From RBG-16-34-14 sp963798865 (GTDB taxonomy: Bacteria > Bacteroidota > Ignavibacteria > Ignavibacteriales > Ignavibacteriaceae), in assembly GCA_963798865.1 (NCBI GenBank), contig CAWCVZ010000022.1, positions 124,001 to 188,000 of the forward strand: a stretch of DNA of 64,000 nt, written 5' to 3'. Both the position numbers and the translations under genes were made by a program. Shown here one piece after another: positions 26,789-35,643 of the stretch. Under the pieces are notes generated by a model, which saw only the letters and a program-made list of their open reading frames with translations, was not told the origin of the DNA and searched no databases. Position 1 is the first letter of the stretch. Every line of letters begins with the position of its first letter.

Positions 26789-28042
26789 ATGTTAAAATTA
26801 TTTATCAATATTTCCATTTGTTTTCTTCTCTCCTCAATCCTGGTATTTCCTCAGTTTGATATTATAAAAAAAGTAAAAGAAAAAACTGAAGAAAAAATCG
26901 GAGAGGAGATAGATAAATCAACAAAAGATAAGGAAAATAAAGAGGAGCAAAAAGAAGAGACAAAAAAAGAAGGGACGGAAGAAAATCTTAACAAGGAAGA
27001 AAAAGCTGAACTTAAAAGCTATTCTAAATTTGATTTCGTTCCGGGTACAAACCTGATTTTTTATGATGATTTTTCAATGGATGCAGTTGGAGATTTTCCG
27101 CAGAAGTGGAATACCAATGGATCAGGTGAAATAGTTACTTTAAATAATTATACGGGTAACTGGTTTAAATTATCAAATGCCGTTTCTTATCTGCCTTACC
27201 TGGAATTGAATTCTTTTGGAGAAAATTTTACTATTGAAGTAGATTTCTTGTATGACGTTCCGGAAAATAATAACTATGGAAGCTTATATTTTGATTTTTA
27301 TTCAAGCGATAAAGTTGATGAAGTTCCTTCGGCTTCCAGCGGACCATATTCGCCTGGAATTTTATTTGATTTTTACGTCAATAAAAATGGACCAACACAT
27401 TTTAACTCTGTAGGTGTTTTAGCCGATCTTCAGCGTTCAACACCGAATGCTACTGATGTTAAAGCCTTTAATGATGGGGAATTAAATCATCTCTCATTCT
27501 CATTCAATAAACAAAGATTTAGAGTATATTTGAATGAAAAGAAAGTTATGGACCTCCCAAAAATATTACAATCTGGTATAAATATTAATCATGTTAATAT
27601 ACGAACATGGTACTGGAACACTAATGAAGATTATTCAATATTGATAAAAGATATCAGAATTGCACAAGGGCAGCCCGATACAAGAAATGATTTAATTACT
27701 AAAGGCAAAATCGTTACTCACGGAATTCTGTTCGATTCGGGTTCAGATAAAATTAAACCTGAATCTTATGGAACCTTAAAAGAAATATCGGCAGTTTTAA
27801 AAGAGAATTCTTCTGTTAAAGTAAAAATCATTGGTCATACTGACAGCGATGGAGATGATAACAGTAATCTTGAGTTATCTAAAAAAAGATCACTCTCAGT
27901 TAAGAATGCTTTGGTAAATGAATTCGGTATTTCTGATTCTCAGCTTGAAACTGATGGTAAAGGAGAATCTGAACCTGTGGGACCAAATGATTCACCTGAA
28001 GGAAAAGCAAATAACAGAAGAGTAGAGTTTATAAAACTCTAA
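26789..28042 (+). CDS. OmpA-family protein with charged linker and lectin-like middle domain
   Basis: 417 residues. Signal peptide (MLKLFINISICFLLSSILVF), then a ~60-residue Lys/Glu-rich, probably coiled segment. The middle region, from ~85, reads as a beta-sandwich (LIFYDDFSMDAVGDFPQKW, SILIKDIRIAQG). The OmpA peptidoglycan-binding domain covers the last ~110 residues, with ILFDSGSDKIKPESYGTL, IIGHTDSDGDD and NNRRVEFIKL. It likely anchors outer-membrane or periplasmic structures to the cell wall. Monocistronic, ending in a strong terminator. Confidence 0.85.
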   Translation: MLKLFINISICFLLSSILVFPQFDIIKKVKEKTEEKIGEEIDKSTKDKENKEEQKEETKKEGTEENLNKEEKAELKSYSKFDFVPGTNLIFYDDFSMDAVGDFPQKWNTNGSGEIVTLNNYTGNWFKLSNAVSYLPYLELNSFGENFTIEVDFLYDVPENNNYGSLYFDFYSSDKVDEVPSASSGPYSPGILFDFYVNKNGPTHFNSVGVLADLQRSTPNATDVKAFNDGELNHLSFSFNKQRFRVYLNEKKVMDLPKILQSGININHVNIRTWYWNTNEDYSILIKDIRIAQGQPDTRNDLITKGKIVTHGILFDSGSDKIKPESYGTLKEISAVLKENSSVKVKIIGHTDSDGDDNSNLELSKKRSLSVKNALVNEFGISDSQLETDGKGESEPVGPNDSPEGKANNRRVEFIKL

Positions 28043-28062
28043 TAGATTTTTTTTTCTTTAAC

Positions 28063-28110
28063 TCCCCTGCTTTATTTTTTATTTTGAATTTAAGCAGGGG
28101 ATTTTTATTT
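28063..28110 (+). terminator. Rho-independent terminator after the OmpA-family gene
   Basis: TCCCCTGCTT (28063-28072) pairs with AAGCAGGGGA (28092-28101), and TTTTTATTT follows on the plus strand. It overlaps the last bases of the convergent DUF6498 gene. Confidence 0.85.
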
Positions 28111-28818
28111 AACAGATAAGCCACTGAGTATTGCTTTAAATTCTTTCGCATCACCTGATTTCAGAACTTTATCAAACTTTTCGTTTATAAATGAATGCGA
28201 GAATAATTCTGCAATTGTTTTACAAACCTGGAGCAATATTAAAAAAATAAGAGGCAGATTAAAAAACATTACAAGGAAAGCTCCAAAAACTCCAACGAAC
28301 TGCTGAACAAAAATTCTTGGATAAGGAAGAAAAAGAAATATTAAAGAAGGAATAAATTCATATTGCTTTCCTTTTATATAATCAACGAAAAAAGAATAGA
28401 GATGTGAAATTATTATTATCATTAAAGCAAGAAGAAGGTAATTATCATTCAGAAAGTAAGTGATAAAATACTCAACTGAATTTCCCTTTGCATTAAGAAA
28501 GGAAGTAAACAATTCTATCTGCCCATAATTAAATGCATTGTAATGAAAAAGAAAAAACAACCCGATAAATAAATTCCCTTGTAATGGTATTCTGACAGTC
28601 TTCCCTGTTTTATCCTGAACCTGTGCCTGCGAAAAAAGAATTTTAAAAAAATTTAAAACACCTATTACAATTGTTTCGGCAATATAAATGAAAATCATGG
28701 AAACCGGGTTCCAGTTAAATAAAAGAACACCAGCTATTGGAAAAAGATTCATAGCAATAAGTGAGTACGAGGTTTTATCTTTGAGGATTATTTTGAGTTG
28801 TTCCGCAGTGATTTTCAT
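28105..28818 (-). CDS. DUF6498-like multi-pass membrane protein
   Basis: 237 residues with five to six hydrophobic helices. YSLIAMNLFPIAGVLLFNW and SMIFIYIAETIVIGVLNFFKI near the N-terminus, followed by a loop and LFIGLFFLFHYNAFNYGQI, resemble DUF6498 proteins. There is no catalytic motif, and function is unknown. The next gene upstream on this strand is arsM, but a hairpin lies between them. Confidence 0.65.
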   Translation of the reverse strand: MKITAEQLKIILKDKTSYSLIAMNLFPIAGVLLFNWNPVSMIFIYIAETIVIGVLNFFKILFSQAQVQDKTGKTVRIPLQGNLFIGLFFLFHYNAFNYGQIELFTSFLNAKGNSVEYFITYFLNDNYLLLALMIIIISHLYSFFVDYIKGKQYEFIPSLIFLFLPYPRIFVQQFVGVFGAFLVMFFNLPLIFLILLQVCKTIAELFSHSFINEKFDKVLKSGDAKEFKAILSGLSVK

Positions 28819-28884
28819 TTATCTCTACTTTTAGTAAATGAAAAATAGAGACAATTATTCTGCCAGTTTCCTGCCCAATAAACT

Positions 28885-28920
28885 AAAGGAATCTCTATAA
28901 AAAAGATTCCTTTAATTTTT
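28885..28920. terminator. Hairpin between arsM and DUF6498
   Basis: AAAGGAATCT (28885-28894) and AGATTCCTTT (28904-28913) form a perfect 10-bp stem. On the plus strand it is followed by AATTTTTTAAT. On the minus strand, the direction of arsM, the T stretch is weaker. It probably ends arsM transcripts or acts in both directions. Confidence 0.6.
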
Positions 28921-28956
28921 TAATGATGATAAAATTACTTGAAAGCCGGTAAATTA

Positions 28957-29754
28957 TTATTTCTTATAAGCAGTAACAGTAATGCTGAAAATTCCCGTTC
29001 CAATATTCCTGAAATTTTTGATTTCTTCATCTGACAGGTATTTAGTTAGCAGTTCATCTGGCAAATTAATCAATCTGGAATTTTTCACTTCTATATTAGT
29101 GAATCCGGATTCTTTTATAATATTAATATATTCTTCCTGTTTTAATGCCCCTGAAACGCAACCGGCATATAAAGCAGCAGCGTTTCTAACTTTTTCAGGA
29201 AGCTCCCCTGAAGTGACAATATCGGAGACACAAAAATGTCCTCCAGGTTTTAATATTCTATTAATTTCACTAAAAGCTTTTTGTTTATCTGGGACAAGAT
29301 TAAGGACACAATTGCTGATTACAACATCACTGAAGTTATCCTGTAACGGAAGGTTTTCAATATCCCCCAGTTTGAAATAAATATTTTTGTAATTAAGCTT
29401 AGCCAGATTTTTATTTGCCTTTGAAATCATTGCATCAGTAAAATCAATGCCAACAACAGTTCCGGTTTCACCAACCAGAGATCTTGTAACAAATACATCA
29501 TTCCCAGCCCCGGAACCAAGATCAACAACAACATCCCCATTTTTTATTCCTGCATGTTCGGTTGGTAAACCACATCCAAGTCCAAGATCAGCTTCTGAAT
29601 TGTAGCCATCAAGTGTTTTATAATTTTCATTGAAGTTTGTGAACTCAGATTTATTTGAACTGCAGCCGCAGCCACATCCGGCTGTTTTATCTGCATTAAT
29701 TACAATCTCAGAATATTTTTGTTTTACAACTTCTTTTATTTCTGCGTTTTCCAT
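28957..29754 (-). CDS. arsM: Arsenite methyltransferase
   Basis: 265 residues. It transfers methyl groups from S-adenosylmethionine to As(III). The SAM motif is VVVDLGSGAGNDVFVT (residues ~75-90). The three cysteines that bind arsenite in ArsM can be placed at Cys61 (GLGCGLP), Cys149 (SNCVLNL) and Cys199 (AGCVSGAL). A cysteine cluster CGCGC near residue 27 is typical of the bacterial and archaeal branch. It lies 15 bp downstream of an ArsR regulator, so the pair is an arsenic-responsive operon. Confidence 0.9.
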   Translation of the reverse strand: MENAEIKEVVKQKYSEIVINADKTAGCGCGCSSNKSEFTNFNENYKTLDGYNSEADLGLGCGLPTEHAGIKNGDVVVDLGSGAGNDVFVTRSLVGETGTVVGIDFTDAMISKANKNLAKLNYKNIYFKLGDIENLPLQDNFSDVVISNCVLNLVPDKQKAFSEINRILKPGGHFCVSDIVTSGELPEKVRNAAALYAGCVSGALKQEEYINIIKESGFTNIEVKNSRLINLPDELLTKYLSDEEIKNFRNIGTGIFSITVTAYKK

Positions 29755-29769
29755 TTTAAGTCTTCCTTA

Positions 29770-30087
29770 TTATTTAATTATGGTTGAATCGAACAATTCA
29801 TTTAATTTTTTTTGTGCTTCATTTAAAACTGAGTAATCAATACAGTAGCAAATTTTAGGACCTTCAATCTCCCCTTTAATAAATCCGACCCTCTTTAATT
29901 CCTTTAAATGCTGCGAAACGGTTGCCTGTGCAAGAGGCATTAAATCTACAATATCTCCACACATACAGATATTTTTCTGAGAGAGAATTTTCAGGATTTT
30001 TATTCTTGCGGGATGAGATAAGGCTTTTGCCCAATCTGAAATTTTGTTTTCTGTTTTTGTAAACTCCTCAGTTTTTGAAATTGCCAT
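29770..30087 (-). CDS. arsR: ArsR/SmtB-family repressor
   Basis: 105 residues. The winged helix is DIVDLMPLAQATVSQHLKELKRVGFIKGE. A metal-sensing pair of cysteines in NICMCGDI occupies the position of the CxC site of arsenite-sensing ArsR, and further cysteines lie in KICYCID. Arsenite binding would release the repressor from DNA. First gene of the arsR-arsM operon; a palindromic site is just upstream. Confidence 0.9.
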   Translation of the reverse strand: MAISKTEEFTKTENKISDWAKALSHPARIKILKILSQKNICMCGDIVDLMPLAQATVSQHLKELKRVGFIKGEIEGPKICYCIDYSVLNEAQKKLNELFDSTIIK

Positions 30088-30105
30088 TTTATTTTTTCCA
30101 ATCGC

Positions 30106-30125
30106 TTATCGTAAATATACGATAA
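30106..30125. promoter_or_regulatory. Probable ArsR operator
   Basis: TTATCGTA (30106-30113) and TACGATAA (30118-30125) are a perfect inverted repeat with a 4-bp AATA spacer, 19 bp upstream of the arsR start. A perfect 8-bp palindrome arm at this position fits a dimeric winged-helix repressor acting on its own operon. Confidence 0.7.
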
Positions 30126-30129
30126 AACT

Positions 30130-30153
30130 AAGTTCAAGGTCAAGAGCAAGTTC
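30130..30153 (+). repeat. Short AAGNNC hexamer repeat
   Basis: Four units (AAGTTC, AAGGTC, AAGAGC, AAGTTC) lie next to the arsR operator. They are the same hexamer family as the longer arrays at 2169-2234 and 60975-61004. Confidence 0.55.
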
Positions 30154-30302
30154 AAAAATCTTCAAACTTTAAATAAACGGTTAGAATTCGGGAATAATGG
30201 AAAATCCCTTCCTTCCAATAGCCCCATATTTCCATACCTTTATACCCTATACTTATAATTCACTTTTTTTCAATATATTGGCGGCTAAAAAACAGAAGTT
30301 TA

Positions 30303-31025
30303 TTGCAGGAAAAATATTTTAAATGGTTTTCCGAATATTTAAGTCGGGAATTTGAAATGCTGGTGTTTGGTCATTCGGGGTATCCTGTCATTGCCTTCCC
30401 CACTTCAAGAGCACGTTATTATGAACTTAAGGACTTCGGATTAATTGATTCCGTAAATCACCTTATTGAGGCAGGAAAAATTAAAATCTATTGCCCCGAT
30501 GCAATTGATTCTGAAAGCTGGTATAATTTTTCAATTCATCCTGCAGATAGAGTTAAAACACATATTGGTTATGAAAATTTAATTATAAATGATATTATAG
30601 AATTTGCAAAGCATGACAGCGGGAGAAAAAAAGTTTGCATTGCCGGCTGCAGTTTTGGAGCTTATCATGCTTTAAATCTTGCCTTTCGTCATCCTGATTT
30701 AATTTCATATTTGATTTGCATGGGTGGAGCTTATGATATAAAACAGTTTATTATGGGATATTATGATGACAATTGCTATTTCAATAATCCCCTGGATTAT
30801 TTACCTAATTTAACAGATAAATGGTACTTAGACAGAATAAAAAAAATGGGAATAATTCTCGGAACAGGTGAATGGGATGTTTGTCTTCAGGAAAATTTAA
30901 ATGTGTCTGACATTCTTAAATCTAAAGGAATACCTCACTGGCTCGATGTTAGAACAGGAACCGGTCACGACTGGCATTGGTGGAAGGAAATGTTTGCTCA
31001 ATATCTTGAGCAGATTAAAGATTAG
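30303..31025 (+). CDS. Esterase-like alpha/beta hydrolase
   Basis: 240 residues from TTG 30303 (MQEKYFKWFSEYLSREFEM); no ATG lies near the conserved start. LVFGHSGYPVIAFPTS and the elbow GCSFGAYHALNLAFRHP give the Ser nucleophile. The acid is in GTGEWDVC and the base in GTGHDWHWW. This family is usually annotated as putative esterase and is often found with the ATP-grasp and carboxylate-amine ligase genes that follow here. It may release or trim the product of that pathway; this is inference. It is 114 bp upstream of the ATP-grasp gene. Confidence 0.8.
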   Translation: MQEKYFKWFSEYLSREFEMLVFGHSGYPVIAFPTSRARYYELKDFGLIDSVNHLIEAGKIKIYCPDAIDSESWYNFSIHPADRVKTHIGYENLIINDIIEFAKHDSGRKKVCIAGCSFGAYHALNLAFRHPDLISYLICMGGAYDIKQFIMGYYDDNCYFNNPLDYLPNLTDKWYLDRIKKMGIILGTGEWDVCLQENLNVSDILKSKGIPHWLDVRTGTGHDWHWWKEMFAQYLEQIKD

Positions 31026-31139
31026 GATTTGACAATCTTATTCCATTCAATTATTATTTGCACACAAAAACTTCACTCCTTTAAAATCTTTACTGAAGTT
31101 TAATAATTACTAATTTAATTGTAAATCTAAGGGCTGCAA

Positions 31140-32095
31140 ATGAAAAAGATTGGTATTCTTTTCGGGCAGGAAACCACTTTCCCGCCAGCTTTTGTTGAGA
31201 GAGTTAATTCAAAAAAAGAAAATGATATAACCGCTGAGTTTGTAAGTATAGATAGAGTTATTCAAGGCGAATCCTGCGGCTATGATGTAATAATTGATCG
31301 TATCTCACAGGATGTTCCTTTCTATAGAGGGTTTCTTAAAAATGCTGCTTTAACAGGAACTGCTGTAATAAACAATCCCTTCTGGTGGAGTGCAGATGAA
31401 AAGTTTTTCAATAATGCTCTTGCAATTCTAACGGGAATAGCTGTCCCAAAAACTGTACTGCTTCCTTCAAACCAGCACCCTCCAGATACAAATGAAAAAT
31501 CATTCCGCAATTTATCTTATCCACTCAATTGGGAAGCAATTTTTAATTATGTTGGCTTTCCTGCTTACTTTAAACCTTTTGCCGGCGGAGGATGGAAAAA
31601 TGTTTACAAGTTAAATAACCCGGATGAATTTTTTAAAGCTTATAATGAAACAGGACAATTAGTAATGATGCTTCAGGAAGAAATAATATTTACAGAATAT
31701 TTCAGATGTTATTGTTTGGACAGACAGGATGTGCACATAATGCAATATGATCCAAAGCAGCCTTTTCATTTGAGATATGTCAGAAACCCAAAAAAATTTG
31801 AAAAAAAATTTCTGGACAAACTGAGAGATACTGTCCTGAAGATTAAATATTTAATCTTGGGTATGATTTTAATACTGTTGAGCTAGCAGTTCGAGATGGA
31901 ATTCCTTATGCAATTGATTTCTGTAATCCGGCACCAGATGCAGATGTTAATTCTGTTGGTGAAGAAAATTTTGAATGGATTGTTGAATCAGCAGCAAATA
32001 TGGTTATAAGAAGAGCAAAGTCTCATAAAAAAGGAATGAACAATTTAACATGGGGTAAATTTGTAAAATCATTTGCAAACAATGAACCTCTTTAA
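31140..32095 (+). CDS. ATP-grasp ligase (RimK/glutathione-synthetase-like), frameshifted
   Basis: An ATP-dependent carboxylate-amine ligase. FPAYFKPFAGGGWKNVYKLN is the ATP-binding lid with its Lys and Gly-rich loop, and MMLQEEIIFTEYFRCYCL a following strand. The open frame ends at 31886 after about 248 residues. Past a 1-nt shift in the A run near 31840-31846, the DNA reads FNLGYDFNTVELAVRDG, IPYAIDFCNPAPDAD and WIVESAANMVI to TAA 32093-32095. DFCNPAPDAD carries the Mg-binding Asp/Asn of ATP-grasp enzymes, so as written the protein would be dead. Full length would be about 318 residues. Indel or consensus error. Confidence 0.82.
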
Positions 32096-32112
32096 TTAAA
32101 AGGAAATCGTTT

Positions 32113-33219
32113 ATGTCAGAAAATAAACTTTTCACAATTGGAATTGAGGAAGAGTTTCAGATAGTTGATCCTGAAACGCGCGAGCTTCGTTCTCACATCC
32201 AGCAGATACTTGAAGATGGAAAGATGCTTCTGGCAGAAAATGTTAAACCAGAGATGCACCAATCTGTTGTAGAGATGGGAACTGATATTTGTAAAGATAT
32301 TGTTGAAGCTCGTGAACAGGTTACAAAGTTGAGACGAAATCTTGCCAACCTTGCTAAAAGTAAAAATCTTCGGATTGCAGCTTCAGGCACACACCCGTTT
32401 TCTCACTGGAAGGACCAGAGAATTACTGCTCATCCCAGGTATAAAACCATTGTAACAGATATGCAGCAGGTAGCACGGGCTAACTTAATCTTTGGTTTGC
32501 ACGTACATATTGGAGTTAATGACAGGGAAACGGCACTTCATATAATGAATGCTGCAAGATATTTTCTCCCGCATATTTTTGCACTTTCTACAAATTCACC
32601 TTTCTGGCTGGGAAGAAATACTGGTTTCAAATCATACAGGAGTAAAGTTTTTGACAGGTTCCCACGTACTGGAATCCCGGATTATTTTAATAGCATTTCG
32701 GAATATGATAATTTTGTAAATCTTCTTATAAAAACTAATTGTATAGATAACGCAAAAAAAATCTGGTGGGATATCAGGGCTCATCCGGTTTTCAATACAC
32801 TTGAATTCAGAATTTGCGATATACCTTTGCGCGTGGATGAAACCATAGTTCTTGCGGCCATTATGCAGGCAGTGGTTGCAAAACTTCACAAATTAATAAA
32901 ACAGAATCTTGGCTTCAGGCTTTACAGGAGAGCACTAATTGCAGAAAATAAGTGGCGCGCCGCAAGATATGGCATTGAAGGTAAGCTTATTGATTTCGGT
33001 AAAAAAGAAGAAGTGCCTTACACAAACCTGATCCAGGAATTGCTCGAATTTGTTGATGATGTTGTTGATGAACTTGGCTTGCGGGAAGAATTAAAATACG
33101 TTAATAAAATTCTTGAAATGGGAACCGGTGCAGACAGGCAGCTTGCAATTTGGGAACAATCTTATGATACAAAAAATGTTGTTGATTTTATAATTGATGA
33201 AACACACTATGGGTTATAG
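32113..33219 (+). CDS. YbdK/GCS2-type carboxylate-amine ligase
   Basis: 368 residues. GIEEEFQIVDPETRELRSH is the signature N-terminus of glutamate-cysteine ligase type 2 relatives (the YbdK family), followed by MHQSVVEMGTDICKDI and LHVHIGVNDRETALHIMN. The family forms amide bonds from carboxylates with ATP; YbdK itself has weak gamma-glutamyl ligase activity. It starts 17 bp after the ATP-grasp stop and precedes a glutamine-amidotransferase-like gene, suggesting one pathway. The substrate cannot be read from sequence. Confidence 0.88.
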   Translation: MSENKLFTIGIEEEFQIVDPETRELRSHIQQILEDGKMLLAENVKPEMHQSVVEMGTDICKDIVEAREQVTKLRRNLANLAKSKNLRIAASGTHPFSHWKDQRITAHPRYKTIVTDMQQVARANLIFGLHVHIGVNDRETALHIMNAARYFLPHIFALSTNSPFWLGRNTGFKSYRSKVFDRFPRTGIPDYFNSISEYDNFVNLLIKTNCIDNAKKIWWDIRAHPVFNTLEFRICDIPLRVDETIVLAAIMQAVVAKLHKLIKQNLGFRLYRRALIAENKWRAARYGIEGKLIDFGKKEEVPYTNLIQELLEFVDDVVDELGLREELKYVNKILEMGTGADRQLAIWEQSYDTKNVVDFIIDETHYGL

Positions 33220-33221
33220 GT

Positions 33222-33252
33222 ATAAAGGCATAAAGGCATAAAGGCATAAAGG
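33222..33252 (+). repeat. Octamer tandem repeat overlapping a ribosome site
   Basis: Four copies of ATAAAGGC (the last cut to ATAAAGG) directly precede AAAATA and the ATG of the next gene at 33259. The AAAGG of the last unit is the only plausible Shine-Dalgarno sequence, so copy-number change would alter upstream spacing but keep a site in place. Confidence 0.8.
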
Positions 33253-33258
33253 AAAATA

Positions 33259-34080
33259 ATGAAAGAAAAAGAAATTAAAGTTGCAATAATTGATCTTTAT
33301 AATAACGAGAAGAATGAAGGAATGCGGTGTATTAAAGAAATTGTTAAAGATTCGAATAAATTAAGTGATATAAAAATTAAATATGATGTTTATGAAACCC
33401 GCTATAAAGCTGTTGCACCGGCAATTGATTACGATATTTACATTTCTTCCGGTGGCCCCGGCAGCCCTTTTGAAGGAGAAGGAACAGAATGGGAAAAAAA
33501 ATATTTTAATCTTGTAGATAAAGTTTGGAATTATAATCAAACATCAACAGAAAAGAAAAAATATTTCTTTTTTATTTGCCATTCGTTCCAGATGATGGGA
33601 CGCTTCTTCAAATTCGGTGAGGTAACAAAAAGAAAGCAGGAATCCTTTGGTTTATTTCCATTTGAAAAAACAAAAGAAGGTTCGAAAGATATTTTACTAA
33701 ATAAACTACCGGATCCTTTTTACGCAGCAGATTTTCGGAAATATCATGTTATAAATCCGAATAAGAAAAAAATAAAAGAACTCGGTGCTGAAATATTAGC
33801 TGTTGAGCATGAAACATCTGAGAATGGTCATCCTGCTATAATGGCTTTAAGAATTTCTAATGAAATAGCAGGGACGCAATTTCACCCAGAGGCAGATCCT
33901 GAAAGTATGATGTATCATTTCAGCCAGCCCGAAAGGAAAAAACATATCATTGAAAAGTATAATGAAAAAAAATATACTGAAATGATTAAACTCCTTGAGC
34001 AGCCTGATAAAATTAAATTAACAAGAAAAACTATTCTGCCGAATTTTTTAAAAAATGCTATAAAGGATTTACAACAATGA
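33259..34080 (+). CDS. Class I glutamine amidotransferase-like protein
   Basis: 273 residues, a GATase1 fold. ISSGGPGSPFEGEGTEW forms the oxyanion-side loop. The nucleophile Cys is in FFICHSFQMMGRFF, and the His-Glu pair in GTQFHPEADPESM. It resembles the GMP-synthase glutaminase domain but is a stand-alone protein, so it may hydrolyse gamma-glutamyl amides or feed ammonia to one of the neighbouring ligases. It lies in the ligase cluster between the YbdK-type and the second ATP-grasp-like gene. Confidence 0.82.
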   Translation: MKEKEIKVAIIDLYNNEKNEGMRCIKEIVKDSNKLSDIKIKYDVYETRYKAVAPAIDYDIYISSGGPGSPFEGEGTEWEKKYFNLVDKVWNYNQTSTEKKKYFFFICHSFQMMGRFFKFGEVTKRKQESFGLFPFEKTKEGSKDILLNKLPDPFYAADFRKYHVINPNKKKIKELGAEILAVEHETSENGHPAIMALRISNEIAGTQFHPEADPESMMYHFSQPERKKHIIEKYNEKKYTEMIKLLEQPDKIKLTRKTILPNFLKNAIKDLQQ

Positions 34081-34306
34081 ACGTTATTGCGATCCCGACT
34101 TTAGTTTATCTACCGCAGGCAGGTTGGGAGAAGCAATCTCGAACAAATTTTTTACAAATAAAATATGAAGATTACTTTGCTTCGCTACTAACAGCATTAA
34201 ACTTATTTGATCATTGCGAGCGAAGCAATCCTCTAAATTCAAATTGGTAGATTGCTTCGGCTAATCGCCATCGCAATGACAGCACTCTTTTACAAGAATT
34301 TAATTT
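34081..34306. repeat. Spacer with REP-like inverted repeat
   Basis: A 226-bp gap inside the ligase cluster. At 34210-34282, CATTGCGAGCGAAGCAATC is mirrored by GATTGCTTCGG..CATCGCAATGACAG, a REP-like palindrome. At 34088-34140, GCGATCCCGACTTTAG..GAAGCAATCTCG looks like a second, degraded copy. No gene is visible. Confidence 0.65.
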
Positions 34307-35488
34307 ATGATCCCTAATCTCAGAAAAAAATTCAATTTAGATTTTACCGAAAAGAAATATCAAAACTTTATAAAAGAGCTTGATACTATACTAAAATATC
34401 CAACTGACTTCCGGGTATCAGAAACTCCCCTTTTCTTATCTGACAAATTTTATAATGAACTTTTAAAAGCATGTGATGATTTAATAGATCAAATATCTTC
34501 ACAAGGTTTTAAAATGAGAACGAATGAAATTATACCGGAAGTTAAAAAAGTTAAAGGTGAAGAAGAGCATCCAGTTTTTCTTCAATTGGATTTTGCGATT
34601 TGTAAAAGCAAAGATGGTTCTTTCATTCCAAAATTAATAGAGCTTCAGGGATTTCCATCCCTTTATGCCTACCAGAGTTTTTTCTCAAAGATTTTAAGAA
34701 AACATTTTGATATTCCTGATAACTTAACAAGTTATTTCAGCGGATACGATGAACAAAGTTATACGGAATTACTTAAAGAGACTATCATTGGAGAGAATCA
34801 TCCGGAAAATGTTATACTTCTCGAAATTGAACCTGGAAAACAAAAAACGAGAATAGATTTTGCGGCGACGGAAAAAATGATTGGAATTAAAGAAGTTGAT
34901 GTGTCTGCAATTAAAAAAAGAGGCGATAAACTATTCTATAATTATTCCGGGAAAGATATCCCGATTCAAAAAATTTATAACAGGGTTATACTGGATGAGA
35001 TCGAAAGAAAAAACATAAAATACAATTTCAGTTTTGAAGATGATCTTGATATAGAATGGTGCGGACATCCTTACTGGTTTTTGAAAATAAGCAAGATATC
35101 ACTTGCCCTTTTAAAAGGTAAATATGTCCCCGAATGTTATTTCCTAAAGGACCTTGAAAATTATCCGGATGATCTTTCCAAATTTGTATTGAAGCCGCTT
35201 TTCTCTTTTGCCGGTCTTGGTGTTGAAGTTGATATCTCAAAGAAAATGCTTAGCAAAATAACCGATAAAAAAAATTATATCCTCCAGGAAAAAATTGAAT
35301 ATGCACCTTTAATTGAAACTCCTGATGAACCGTCTAAAGTAGAAATAAGAATGATGTTTTTATGGCCCTTAAATAAAAAGCCAATACTCGTAAATAACCT
35401 CGTCAGAATGAGTAAAGGTAAAATGATGGGAGTAGATTTTAACAAGAATAAAAACTGGGTTGGATCAAGCGTGGCATACCATAAATAA
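34307..35488 (+). CDS. Divergent ATP-grasp-like protein of the ligase cluster
   Basis: 393 residues without close recognition. The C-terminal third looks like an ATP-grasp: FVLKPLFSFAGLGVEVD (Lys plus Gly-rich loop), YILQEKIEYAPLIETPDE and SKVEIRMMFLWP. Before it is a long alpha/beta region (LQLDFAICKSKDGSFIPKLIELQGFPSLYA). It probably performs a second ATP-dependent ligation, or is a relative that lost activity. It is the last gene of the cluster, 226 bp after the amidotransferase-like gene, on the same strand. ATG start. Confidence 0.62.
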   Translation: MIPNLRKKFNLDFTEKKYQNFIKELDTILKYPTDFRVSETPLFLSDKFYNELLKACDDLIDQISSQGFKMRTNEIIPEVKKVKGEEEHPVFLQLDFAICKSKDGSFIPKLIELQGFPSLYAYQSFFSKILRKHFDIPDNLTSYFSGYDEQSYTELLKETIIGENHPENVILLEIEPGKQKTRIDFAATEKMIGIKEVDVSAIKKRGDKLFYNYSGKDIPIQKIYNRVILDEIERKNIKYNFSFEDDLDIEWCGHPYWFLKISKISLALLKGKYVPECYFLKDLENYPDDLSKFVLKPLFSFAGLGVEVDISKKMLSKITDKKNYILQEKIEYAPLIETPDEPSKVEIRMMFLWPLNKKPILVNNLVRMSKGKMMGVDFNKNKNWVGSSVAYHK

Positions 35489-35643
35489 AAAAAATTTTCT
35501 GTCCCTTTTCATCCTTAATGAATACTTTTCTTTTGTGGGTTTTTTAAAGATGTTTAATTTGTTAAAGTTTTCCAATAACTCTTAAAACTATTATTTTTTT
35601 TGAATTCCGGTTCAGTAATAATTATTTTAATCAGGAGGTATCC

